From the NCBI GenBank assembly GCA_038246575.1, contig JBBRVU010000081.1, positions 1 to 17,218 on the forward strand: DNA of 17,218 nt. Reading direction: 5' to 3'. The notes beneath the pieces are model-generated. The model worked only from the letters and a program-made list of their open reading frames with translations, did not search any database and was not told the DNA's origin. Positions 4,874 through 12,711 of the stretch are shown piece after piece. A program made the translations under genes and the position numbers. Within the stretch, counting starts at the first letter, position 1. Every line of letters starts with the position of its first letter. This DNA comes from JACCUZ01 sp038246575 (GTDB taxonomy: Bacteria > Actinomycetota > Actinomycetes > JACCUZ01).

Positions 4874-7855
4874 TCAGTCGGCGCAGTCCTCCAGCCCGAT
4901 CTCCAGGATCACCTTGCGCACCCTTACCTCGCTCACTCGCTGACGGCGCAGGTCGAGATGGCGCAGCAGGTCGGTCGCCAGATCGTCGACCCGAGCGTCC
5001 GGCCGACACGGGCAGCGGTCGTCGTGCTCGTGCCCGGGCAGACCCGGCGCCGGGTTGTCATTGCGGTGCGGAGCCTCGAGATCCGCATCGAGCAGGTAGG
5101 TCATCCCGCCCACCAGGATCCCGTCGGCCCGGGTGACCACCTTGATGGACCTCTCGTCAGCCGCTTCGATGTCGGCTGCCGAGAAGTCGCTGCCGGGAGC
5201 CAGGGCCATGACGACCTGGCGGCTCGCGCCCGCTGCCAGCTTGAAGTCCCCTCCGCCGCGGTTGGTGAACGCGAGGTCCCAGCCACGCTCGGCGAGAACC
5301 GGTGGCAGCGTCGGCTCCACCGACATGACGGCGACGGTCGGGAGTGGATTCTTGACCTCGAACGAGAGCCCGTCGAACTCGGCGGCGAGCCCCGTGGTGC
5401 CCCCTCCGGGGACCGGGGCCACGTTGCGCTGCCCGATGTTGTTGTCGTGCGGGACGAGTCGCCACTCGGGGATCGAGCTGCCGGCGGCGATGTTGCTGAC
5501 ATTGCTGGCATCGCCGGTCGCGGACACGACCATGAACATGCACTCGTGCCCGACGTGCGTCGGGGTCCACGAGAACGGGCCGACCACGACGTCCCCACCG
5601 TTGTTGGCCGGCACGTTCGCTCCCGGCAGCCCTGTGGTTGTCATCGGAACCCAGTCGTTCGGGAAGGAGAGGCCTGCCGCCGGGTTGGCGTGGTACCCCT
5701 TGACGACGATTCCGGTGGCGACCTGGGTGCCACGGTTGCGGACCCGGACGTAGGCGTAGTTGGTGCGTCCGACGACCGGATTCTGATGCGCGACGCCACC
5801 GTCGGCTGAGACGCGGTTCCAGACGTTCTGGTTGTCCCAGAACACCGGCTGGTACTGATACTCGCCCGCCCGGCCGTCGTCGACGTAGACATCGACCGCG
5901 GGTGGCGCGCCAACGTTGTTGTTCGGTGTCGCCGTGCCCATCGGCTGGAACATGCCCTGCTTCTCGAACGCCCAGCGGATCACCTTGCGGTATGCCCCGC
6001 CGGTGATGTTCTCGCTCACCCAGTCACCAGAATCGGCCGTCTCCATCGCGGTCTCGAAGCCGGCGGCGGCTGCGGGGTTGGTCGCCTGGGTAAGCGTCGC
6101 GATGGCCCGCAGTATCAGGTAGACCGACATCCTTGCGGCGAACTGTTGAGTGGTCAGGTCGGTCGAGTCACCGCCGAGCGAGCGGTAGAGCCGGAACATC
6201 GTGCTGGACAGGATCTGCTCGTTGTTGTAGCCCCCTCCGTCGCTGCTCCCGAAGGGGTTGAGCGCGATCGAACCGGCCCAGCCCCAGCCGGCACCGGGCA
6301 GCCGGTCGTGCCGTCGCGCGATGATCGTGATCCAGGGGAAGGTGAAGAACCGGTCCGGGGCCTGTGACCCGGGGTCGTTGAGGATCGCGGCGATGCTGTC
6401 CCCGGCGCTGTGGGCGAAGCCGAAGTTGGCCGAGCTCACGTGGTTGTAGAGGACCCCGTGTCCGCCGAGCTCGTGAAGGACCACTCGGTAGTCGTCGGCG
6501 AGACCGATCGGGTTCGCGGTGTCGCCGGTGCTGGCGAGGGCGAAGGTCGTCCGCGCGATGCCGGCACCGCCGGACGTGCCGACACAGTGTGCGTTGACCT
6601 CGATGCCGTCAGTCGTGTTCATCCGGCCCCGGTGGTCGACCGAGCTCGGGAACGACGTCCCTCCGAAGTAGCCCGAGCGACTGAAGCCCATGCTGTCGAC
6701 GAGGCGGAAGAACCGGTCGCAGTGGACATAGGCGTTGACGGCCGAGAAGTTGTTGGTGCGAGCGTCGAAGTCGAAGTTGGTGCCGCTCGGTGCGGTGGGT
6801 CCGGCGATGGTGGGGAGCTCGGAATCGACCAGCGCCACGGTGTCGCCCGCAAGCGACTGGCTCCCGCCCGAGGGCGCGGTGAGACCCAGCAACGGTCGAG
6901 CCACCCGGATCGGGTTGAGGGCCGCGTTGGTGCCGCTCGGCAGCGGGCCGCCATTCGTGGTGACGGGGTCCACCTCGAACACCAGCCCAGTGACGTCGTC
7001 GACGTGCGGGCGCAGGTACAGCACGGAGGATGTCTCGACGTCGAGGATGGCCGTCCAGTGCAGGGTCCCCCACGACGTCACGGGAAGCGCGAAGTCGACC
7101 CGCAGTCCGACCCGGTGCTCGCCCTCCGCGATGTTGTCCGGGATCAGAGGGAGCGGCAGCCACGGCATGCTCGCCTCGTTGATGTCGCCGGGTCGTTCGA
7201 CGACCTCGACGTCTGCCCTTCTGGCCCGACCGTTCCCGCCGCGCGGCCCATCGACATCGCGGACGATGACCGACGGCGGTCCGTCGCGCTGGACCTTGTC
7301 TGACTCGTACCGGTAGACCACGAGCTCTCGGCCCTCGATCTGCAGCGCCTTGCTGCTCTGTTGCACGCCACCATCGCGGGCGGGCAGGCCCAGCGCCTTG
7401 GCGAGCTGTGCAGTCGTGAGTGACTCGGCCCGCCTGAGTGCGGCCTCGCGCGGGGTCTTGACGCGGACGTCGGTGTGTTGGGTCGACTGCGCGCAGAGCA
7501 CGCGGTAGGGCGAGGTCGACATCTGCACGGCGACGCCGGCCTCCCAGACCGGGAGCCCGAGGACCGTCTGGTGGTAGGCAACTGTCGCGGTGTCGAACTG
7601 TGCCTTCTCGCAGTGGTAGCGCAGCTCGACCCCGGCAGCCTCAGGGTGGTTGGCGCACGACTCGCTCAGATGTGCCATCCCTTCGGCCGGGACCGCGAGA
7701 AGGTCGGCATAGCTGTGCAGGTACTCCATGGCGACGAGCTGCGGTGTCCGAGCCTGGGACGGGACCGGCTCGTCCAGGTGGCGCAGAGCACGCACCGACC
7801 CGTCGTCGTCGCGGTCCAGATAGACGCTGCGTCCTGAATCGAAGTCCTGGTGCAT
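4874..7855 (-). CDS. Large metalloprotease-like protein with FTP-like region, HExxxH motif and C-terminal beta domain
   Basis: This 993-residue protein starts at an ATG with GGGAG five bases upstream. Residues about 90-160 (FDTATVAYHQTVLGLPVWEA) resemble the fungalysin/thermolysin propeptide (FTP/PepSY) region. Residues about 360-640 look like the catalytic part. The zinc site reads HELGGH (H461-H466), one residue longer than the usual HExxH, and I checked it on the DNA. Sixteen residues on, AHSAGD puts H482 and D486 where M4/M36 enzymes have the Glu ligand and Asp (ExxxD). Residues about 650-835 form a CARDB/Ig-like beta region (VDVYVDDG, YVRVRNRGTQVATG). The C-terminus carries HEHDDRCPC. 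There is no signal peptide or membrane helix. It may be a gluzincin-like peptidase or an inactive relative. Confidence 0.75.
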   Translation of the reverse strand: MHQDFDSGRSVYLDRDDDGSVRALRHLDEPVPSQARTPQLVAMEYLHSYADLLAVPAEGMAHLSESCANHPEAAGVELRYHCEKAQFDTATVAYHQTVLGLPVWEAGVAVQMSTSPYRVLCAQSTQHTDVRVKTPREAALRRAESLTTAQLAKALGLPARDGGVQQSSKALQIEGRELVVYRYESDKVQRDGPPSVIVRDVDGPRGGNGRARRADVEVVERPGDINEASMPWLPLPLIPDNIAEGEHRVGLRVDFALPVTSWGTLHWTAILDVETSSVLYLRPHVDDVTGLVFEVDPVTTNGGPLPSGTNAALNPIRVARPLLGLTAPSGGSQSLAGDTVALVDSELPTIAGPTAPSGTNFDFDARTNNFSAVNAYVHCDRFFRLVDSMGFSRSGYFGGTSFPSSVDHRGRMNTTDGIEVNAHCVGTSGGAGIARTTFALASTGDTANPIGLADDYRVVLHELGGHGVLYNHVSSANFGFAHSAGDSIAAILNDPGSQAPDRFFTFPWITIIARRHDRLPGAGWGWAGSIALNPFGSSDGGGYNNEQILSSTMFRLYRSLGGDSTDLTTQQFAARMSVYLILRAIATLTQATNPAAAAGFETAMETADSGDWVSENITGGAYRKVIRWAFEKQGMFQPMGTATPNNNVGAPPAVDVYVDDGRAGEYQYQPVFWDNQNVWNRVSADGGVAHQNPVVGRTNYAYVRVRNRGTQVATGIVVKGYHANPAAGLSFPNDWVPMTTTGLPGANVPANNGGDVVVGPFSWTPTHVGHECMFMVVSATGDASNVSNIAAGSSIPEWRLVPHDNNIGQRNVAPVPGGGTTGLAAEFDGLSFEVKNPLPTVAVMSVEPTLPPVLAERGWDLAFTNRGGGDFKLAAGASRQVVMALAPGSDFSAADIEAADERSIKVVTRADGILVGGMTYLLDADLEAPHRNDNPAPGLPGHEHDDRCPCRPDARVDDLATDLLRHLDLRRQRVSEVRVRKVILEIGLEDCAD

Positions 7856-7888
7856 GGGATCTCCCGCGGTCAGTCAACTGCTTCACCG

Positions 7889-7917
7889 AACGTGCACTCA
7901 AGATCACCCAGTGTCAA
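7889..7917 (-). promoter_or_regulatory. Candidate promoter of the metalloprotease-like gene
   Basis: On the - strand a perfect TTGACA (7917-7912) is followed 17 bases later by CACGTT (7894-7889). The latter matches the -10 consensus only at A2 and T6. It would give a 5' leader of roughly 25-30 bases before the ribosome binding site and ATG at 7855. The -35 is convincing and the -10 is weak, so this is a suggestion only. Confidence 0.3.
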
Positions 7918-7972
7918 GGGGTCCCCGCACCCACCCGGGGCACGAGCGGGCTCCAATCCCGACGTAGGCTTG

Positions 7973-7989
7973 TTGCGAAGAACTTGCAA
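7973..7989. promoter_or_regulatory. Nur box (nickel-responsive Fur-family operator)
   Basis: The sequence TTGCGA-AGAAC-TTGCAA matches the Streptomyces Nur operator consensus tTGCaa-N5-ttGCAA at all positions except one (G for A in the left half). The core TGTTGC...GCAACA is a 6-bp inverted repeat (7971-7976 and 7986-7991). It lies 67 bp before the start of a nickel/cobalt permease, the expected kind of target for Nur, which represses nickel uptake when nickel is plentiful. A possible -10 (TAGGCT, 7965-7970) would put the transcription start inside the box, which fits repression, although no good -35 was found. The divergent metalloprotease gene starts 117 bp on the other side. Confidence 0.7.
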
Positions 7990-8056
7990 CAGCGAAGGGG
8001 CCGCGACTGGTGGCCCGGCTGTCCGCAGGCCGCTGACCAACTGGGAGAGCGCACGG

Positions 8057-9169
8057 ATGAGCAGCACCACCACGGAGACCCGGGCCCGCCTGGTCAGCAT
8101 CCGCGACGCTCTCACCCCGGGCGAGTGGCGGTCCATCTGGGGGATGGCCGGTTTCGTCGCCCTGCTGCACATCGTCGGCTGGGGCGTGCTAGGGCTGATC
8201 GTGGCGCCCCAGCACTACGAGGTGAACGGGACGACCGCGTTCGGCATCGGTCTCGGTGTCACCGCGTACACGCTGGGCATGCGGCACGCTTTCGACGCCG
8301 ACCACATCGCGGCGATCGACAACACGACTCGCAAGCTGATGGCAGACGGCAAGCGGCCGCTGTCGGTCGGGTTCTGGTTCTCCCTCGGGCACTCGTCGAT
8401 CGTCTTCGGGCTCGTCCTGCTGCTCTCGCTGGGCATTAAGGCGCTGGTCGGCCAGGTGGCCAACGACTCGTCATCGCTGCAGCAGACGACAGGTCTGATC
8501 GGCACCGCGGTGTCCGGGGTCTTCCTGCTGCTCATCGGCATCATCAACCTGGTGGTCCTGCGCCAGATCCTCGGCGTCTTCCGGGAGATGCGCCGCGGGA
8601 CGTACGACGAGAAGGAGCTCGAGGACCACCTGAACAACCGCGGTCTGCTCAACCGGATCCTCGGGCCGGTGACCCGAGCGGTGCGCAAGCCCTGGCACAT
8701 GTACCCCGTCGGCCTGCTCTTCGGCCTCGGCTTCGACACCGCGACAGAGGTCAGCCTGCTCGTGATCGCCGGCGGCGCTGCGGCGCTGAACCTGCCCTGG
8801 TACGCGCTGCTGACCCTGCCCATCCTGTTCGCGGCCGGGATGAGCCTGCTGGACTCGATCGACGGCTGCTTCATGAACTTCGCTTACGGCTGGGCGTTCT
8901 CCAAGCCGGTCCGCAAGGTCTACTACAACATCACGATCACCGGGCTGTCCGTGGCCGTGGCACTGCTCATCGGCGGCATCGAGGTGCTGTCCATCCTCAC
9001 CCTGAAGCTGGGCATCACGGCTGGCCCACTCGCCTGGGTCGGGAGCCTGGACCTCAACCAGGTCGGCTATGTCATCGTGGCCCTGTTCGTCGTGACCTGG
9101 GTGGTCGCCCTGCTCGTCTGGCGTCTCGGGCGCATCGAGGAGCGGTGGTCGGCCGGACTGGACAGCTGA
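8057..9169 (+). CDS. NiCoT-family (HoxN/HupN/NixA) nickel/cobalt permease
   Basis: This 370-residue integral membrane protein takes up Ni2+ and/or Co2+. The signature HX4DH is present as RHAFDADHIAAIDN (H77, D82, H83), together with the second family motif GLGFDTATEV and the motif AGMSLLDSIDGCFMNFAYGW. About eight hydrophobic segments are visible, with a charged cytosolic loop in the middle (RRGTYDEKELEDHLNN). I chose the ATG at 8057 because GGGAGAG stands seven bases upstream. An open frame extends back to 7850 but would run through the Nur box and has no membrane-protein character. Nickel versus cobalt preference cannot be read from sequence alone, but the Nur box argues for nickel. The next gene starts 11 bp downstream, so the two are probably co-transcribed. 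Confidence 0.93.
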   Translation: MSSTTTETRARLVSIRDALTPGEWRSIWGMAGFVALLHIVGWGVLGLIVAPQHYEVNGTTAFGIGLGVTAYTLGMRHAFDADHIAAIDNTTRKLMADGKRPLSVGFWFSLGHSSIVFGLVLLLSLGIKALVGQVANDSSSLQQTTGLIGTAVSGVFLLLIGIINLVVLRQILGVFREMRRGTYDEKELEDHLNNRGLLNRILGPVTRAVRKPWHMYPVGLLFGLGFDTATEVSLLVIAGGAAALNLPWYALLTLPILFAAGMSLLDSIDGCFMNFAYGWAFSKPVRKVYYNITITGLSVAVALLIGGIEVLSILTLKLGITAGPLAWVGSLDLNQVGYVIVALFVVTWVVALLVWRLGRIEERWSAGLDS

Positions 9170-9180
9170 CAGGGAGTGGG

Positions 9181-11565
9181 ATGAGCGCGCCGCAGGGTCT
9201 AGACGGGACCGAACCTTCGCTGGACGTGCTGGAGGAGATCGAGCGCCGGGTGCTCTGGCTCGCCGTGCGCATCGTCGACGCCGCGAACCGGGAGCGCGAG
9301 ACCGGCGACGGCGTCAAGGTCGGTGGCCACCAGTCCTCCAGCGCGTCGCTGGTGTCGGTGATGACCGCCCTCTGGTTCGCCCACCTCGACGGCCCGGACC
9401 GGGTCTCGGTCAAGCCGCACGCGTCCCCGGTGCTGCACGCCATCAACTACCTGCTCGGTGACCTCGACCGCTCCTACCTCACGACCCTGCGCTCCCGCGG
9501 CGGCCTGCAGTCCTACCCGAGCCGCACCAAGGATCCCGACCGGGTCGACTTCTCCACCGGCTCGGTGGGTCTGGGCGCCGCCGCTCCGCTGTTCGCCGCC
9601 GTGACCCGCCGCTACGTCGACGCGCACTTCGGCGACCGACCGAAGAGTCGCTTCGTCGCCCTGATCGGTGACGCCGAGCTGGACGAGGGCAACGTCTGGG
9701 AGGCCATCGCGGACCCGGCCACCCAGGGTCTGGGCAACGTGACGTGGATCGTCGACTTCAACCGGCAGTCACTCGACCGGGTCGTGCCGGGCATCCGCAT
9801 CGAGCAGTGGTCGCAGCAGTTCGCCGCCGCCGGGTGGCACGTTGCCACGGTGAAGTACGGCAAGAAGCTGCGGGCTGCCTTCGAGACGCCCGGGGGCGAA
9901 GTGCTGCGCGACTGGATCGACGACATGCCCAACGAGCAGTACCAGGCGCTGTTCGGGTTGGCGGCCGAGGACGTGCGCAAGACGTTCCTCGACGGTGCAT
10001 CGCCCGCCGTCCACGAGTTCTGCGCCGGCTGGGACGACCAGGTGCTGGCGGACACGGTGGTCGACCTGGGCGGCCACGACATCGCCAGCCTGCTCGAGGT
10101 GTTCCGGGAGTGCGACGCCGTCACCGACCGGCCGAGTGTCGTGTTCGCCTACACGGTCAAGGGCTGGGGCCTGCCCACGGCCGGCAACCCGCGCAACCAC
10201 TCGGCGTTGCTGTCCGGCGAGCAGATCGGCGCGCTCCGTCAGGTGGTGGGCCTCGAGGACGCCACCGAGTGGGACCGCATCGACCCGGCAACACCGGCGG
10301 GCCAGTGGGCCGCGGTGCGCCGGGAGCACCTGGCGATCGACGCCCCGCCGGGACCGCTGGGCGTCACTGTCCCTCGCGAGACCGGGGTGCGTGCGGCCAA
10401 GCCGATCTCGAGCCAAGAGGCGTTCGGCCGGGTCCTCGTCGACCTGTCGCGCAACACCGAGGTGGCCCCGTACCTCGTCACCACCGCTCCCGACGTGGCG
10501 ACCTCGACCAACCTGGCGGGCTTCATCAACCGCACCGGGGTCTTCGCCCCCGACGAGCGGCGGTCGTGGAACCCGGACTCGGTGCTGAAGTGGGCCGAGG
10601 GCCCCTCGGGTCAGCACATAGAGCTGGGCATCAGCGAGATGAACCTGTTCCTCCTGCTCGGCCAGCTCGGTCTGTCCGGCGACCTCTCCGGCCAGCCGCT
10701 GCTGCCGATCGGCACGGTCTACGACCCGTTCGTGCTGCGCGGCCTGGACGCGTTCATCCACGCGGTCTACTCGGGCTCGCGCTTCGTCGTGGCCGGCACC
10801 CCGTCCGGGGTGACGCTGGCGCCCGAAGGTGGCGCCCATCAGTCGACCATCACCGCATCCGTCGGGCTCGAGCTGCCGCAGGTCACGCTGATCGAGCCGG
10901 CGTACGCCGTGTGCCTGGACTGGTTGCTGTGTGACGCGCTGGGCCGGATCTCCCGTGGCCCCGCGCCCTCACCCGCTGCCTCGGTCGCCGCCGCCGAGCA
11001 CGAGGAGACCGGGTCCTACTACTTCCGGCTGACCACCCGCCCGATCGACCAGGCACCCTTCGAGGCGGCGCGGACCCGGCTCGGTGATGCCGTGATGCGC
11101 CGCCAGGTGCTCGCGGGCGCCTACCGGTTGGTCGAGGCGACGGCCGAGCCGGGGGCACCGCAGGTGAACCTCGTGGCGTCCGGCGCGGTGCTGCCCGAGG
11201 TGCTGGCGGCGGCCGCGGAGCTGTCGGAGGAGGGTGTGGCGGCCCAGGTCATCGACGTGACGTCGCTGGACCGGCTGTACTCGGCGTGGCAGCGGACGCT
11301 GCGCCAGGCGATCCGCACCGCGACGACGCCGTCAGTGCCCGGCGCCTTGCGCGCGGTGCTGCCGGACCGGACCCCGGTCGTCACCGTGCACGACGCGTCG
11401 TCGCACGCGATGGCGTGGATCGGCTCGGCCCTAGGGGTCCCGGCAGTGCCGGTGGGTGTCGACCAGTTCGGCCAGTCGGGCACGATCGCCGAGCTCTACG
11501 AGCTGCACGACCTCGCGTCCGGCGCGATCGTCAACGCCGCGCTGGCGGCCATCTCGCTGCGCTGA
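9181..11565 (+). CDS. AceE/transketolase-family thiamine-diphosphate enzyme (pyruvate dehydrogenase E1-like)
   Basis: This 794-residue protein has the thiamine-diphosphate binding motif GDAELDEG...N (163-194, with N194). It also has the histidine-containing loops GGHQSS (H50) and KPHASP (H80), and the catalytic glutamate region ELGISEM (E486). The order of the pyrophosphate and pyrimidine domains and segments such as APEGGAHQS follow the homodimeric pyruvate dehydrogenase E1 (AceE) and transketolase families. It is shorter than typical AceE (about 890-920 residues), with a reduced N-terminus, so the substrate is not certain. The ATG at 9181 follows AGGGAG. An upstream in-frame GTG at 9145 would overlap the permease. 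It is probably an operon partner of the nickel permease, although no metabolic link between them is known to me. Confidence 0.82.
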   Translation: MSAPQGLDGTEPSLDVLEEIERRVLWLAVRIVDAANRERETGDGVKVGGHQSSSASLVSVMTALWFAHLDGPDRVSVKPHASPVLHAINYLLGDLDRSYLTTLRSRGGLQSYPSRTKDPDRVDFSTGSVGLGAAAPLFAAVTRRYVDAHFGDRPKSRFVALIGDAELDEGNVWEAIADPATQGLGNVTWIVDFNRQSLDRVVPGIRIEQWSQQFAAAGWHVATVKYGKKLRAAFETPGGEVLRDWIDDMPNEQYQALFGLAAEDVRKTFLDGASPAVHEFCAGWDDQVLADTVVDLGGHDIASLLEVFRECDAVTDRPSVVFAYTVKGWGLPTAGNPRNHSALLSGEQIGALRQVVGLEDATEWDRIDPATPAGQWAAVRREHLAIDAPPGPLGVTVPRETGVRAAKPISSQEAFGRVLVDLSRNTEVAPYLVTTAPDVATSTNLAGFINRTGVFAPDERRSWNPDSVLKWAEGPSGQHIELGISEMNLFLLLGQLGLSGDLSGQPLLPIGTVYDPFVLRGLDAFIHAVYSGSRFVVAGTPSGVTLAPEGGAHQSTITASVGLELPQVTLIEPAYAVCLDWLLCDALGRISRGPAPSPAASVAAAEHEETGSYYFRLTTRPIDQAPFEAARTRLGDAVMRRQVLAGAYRLVEATAEPGAPQVNLVASGAVLPEVLAAAAELSEEGVAAQVIDVTSLDRLYSAWQRTLRQAIRTATTPSVPGALRAVLPDRTPVVTVHDASSHAMAWIGSALGVPAVPVGVDQFGQSGTIAELYELHDLASGAIVNAALAAISLR

Positions 11566-11579
11566 GCCGCCGCCGAGGG

Positions 11580-12711
11580 TCAGGCGCCGCGGAGGAACCG
11601 CTCGAGCAGCGGGCCGGCGGTTCCGGACCCGGAGCTGCCGAGGTCGACGAAGACCGCCACCGCCAGGTCGCCGTGCACCGCGATCATCCAGGCGTGGGTC
11701 TTCGACGGTGTGCTCGGTCTCGCCGGCGCCGGTGGGCACCGACCCGAGGAACACCGGATAGCCGAGGTCATGGTCGACGCCCAGGCCGAGGGCCGCAGCC
11801 GCCTGCGCCGAGTCGGGCTGCGACACCTTTGCCGCCTGGCCGATCATCGCGGTGTTGCAGGAGTTCGCCACCGCGGTGCGCAGCGGGATCGACCTGATGC
11901 GGTTGACGGGACAGTCGTCACAGTTCTCGAACCGGCCGACCGTCGCGGTCGAAGCCCCGTTCGATCCCGGCCCGCTCGCTGCGGCGAGCAGGTGGCCGTC
12001 AGGCGGGCGCACGGCGACATCGCGCTGGCCGGACCGACTCTGGTGAGGGTGGTCTCAGCGAGCCCCTGCAACCGCTGGTCGAGCGTGGTCTCCAGCGGAG
12101 TCCCGTTGGCAGGCTTGGTGCGGAAGAGCTCGCGCTGCGCCGGTTCATCGCCCTCGGCCGCTGCGGGAGCGACGGCGCGAACACCGACTCCCGGCTCACC
12201 CCGCAGCTGGTCGTCGTATCGCTTCTGCACACCGGACAATCCGGTGACGTCTCCCGCGCGCAGCCGTCCCGCCGAGCCCTTGACCAGCTCGGCCGTCGCC
12301 GGCTCGACCGTGCCGAGCACGGGACGGGCGAAGTCTCGTGTAGGGGTCCCCGGCGCCGGCCTTCGTCACTCGAGCGGCGTACGCCGCCGCGTCGATGCGT
12401 ACCAGCCGGGCGAGGCTCCGGGCACCACCTGCTGCTTCGGGGGCCGGCACCTTCGTCTTGTCGGTGCCCAGGCGCACCACTGCTCGTGACGTGACCGATG
12501 GCTCACCGCCGTCGCCGAGGACGTCGCCGCGCACCGGCTGGACCCGCGTAAGAGTGAGCCTCTCCCCGGCGTTGAGGTCCGGCGCCAGCAGTGACGGGCT
12601 CCACCGAACTCGCCACTGCCCGTCGGCGAGCACCAGGGCGGCCGGTGCCAGCGACGACGCGTCCGCGTCCGCGTACGGGGTAGTCGGGGGGATGGAGGTG
12701 GTCGAGGACAT
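11580..12711 (-). pseudogene. Decayed class B penicillin-binding protein
   Basis: Fragments of one penicillin-binding protein can be read in order on the - strand, but only by switching frame near 12340, 12027 and 11697. In order they are the end of an NTF2-like (MecA_N) domain (WRVRWSPSLLAPDL), the dimerisation region (RPVLGTVEPATAELV, SGVQKRYDDQLRG), the start of the transpeptidase domain (VAVRPPDGHLLAAASGPGS), the SxN motif region (NSCNTAMI) and the C-terminus (KTHAWMIAVHGDLAVAVFV...GTAGPLLERFL). The SxxK segment with the catalytic serine is missing at about 11937, where TATVGR runs straight into FENCDDC. The KTG segment before THAWM is missing too. The N-terminal export region is absent, cut off at the neighbouring oxidoreductase gene. 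Several independent lesions make this a true pseudogene. Confidence 0.85.
12694..12699 (+). promoter_or_regulatory. Ribosome binding site for the FAD oxidoreductase
   Basis: GGAGGT stands ten bases before the ATG at 12710. It supports that start over the in-frame ATG at 12692, which has only a G-run one base upstream, and over more distant in-frame starts inside the pseudogene. Confidence 0.5.

Noticed and set aside
7896..7902. CTTGAGT on the - strand as half of an HspR (HAIR) operator
   Set aside because: The partner ACTCAAG at seven bases' distance is absent, so a single 7-mer is not evidence.
7850..8056. Longer N-terminus for the nickel permease, starting at 7850
   Set aside because: The extra 69 codons run through the divergent promoter region and Nur box, and show no protein character. 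The ATG at 8057 has a good ribosome binding site.
9145..9180. Upstream GTG start for the AceE-like enzyme
   Set aside because: It overlaps the end of the permease gene. ATG 9181 follows AGGGAG directly after the stop.
9769..10839. 356-codon antisense frame opposite the AceE-like gene
   Set aside because: It has shadow-frame composition and lies wholly inside a well-supported enzyme gene.
11580..12711. Programmed frameshifting to express the PBP
   Set aside because: Three separate frame switches plus missing catalytic segments cannot be rescued by frameshifting, and no slippery sites are apparent.
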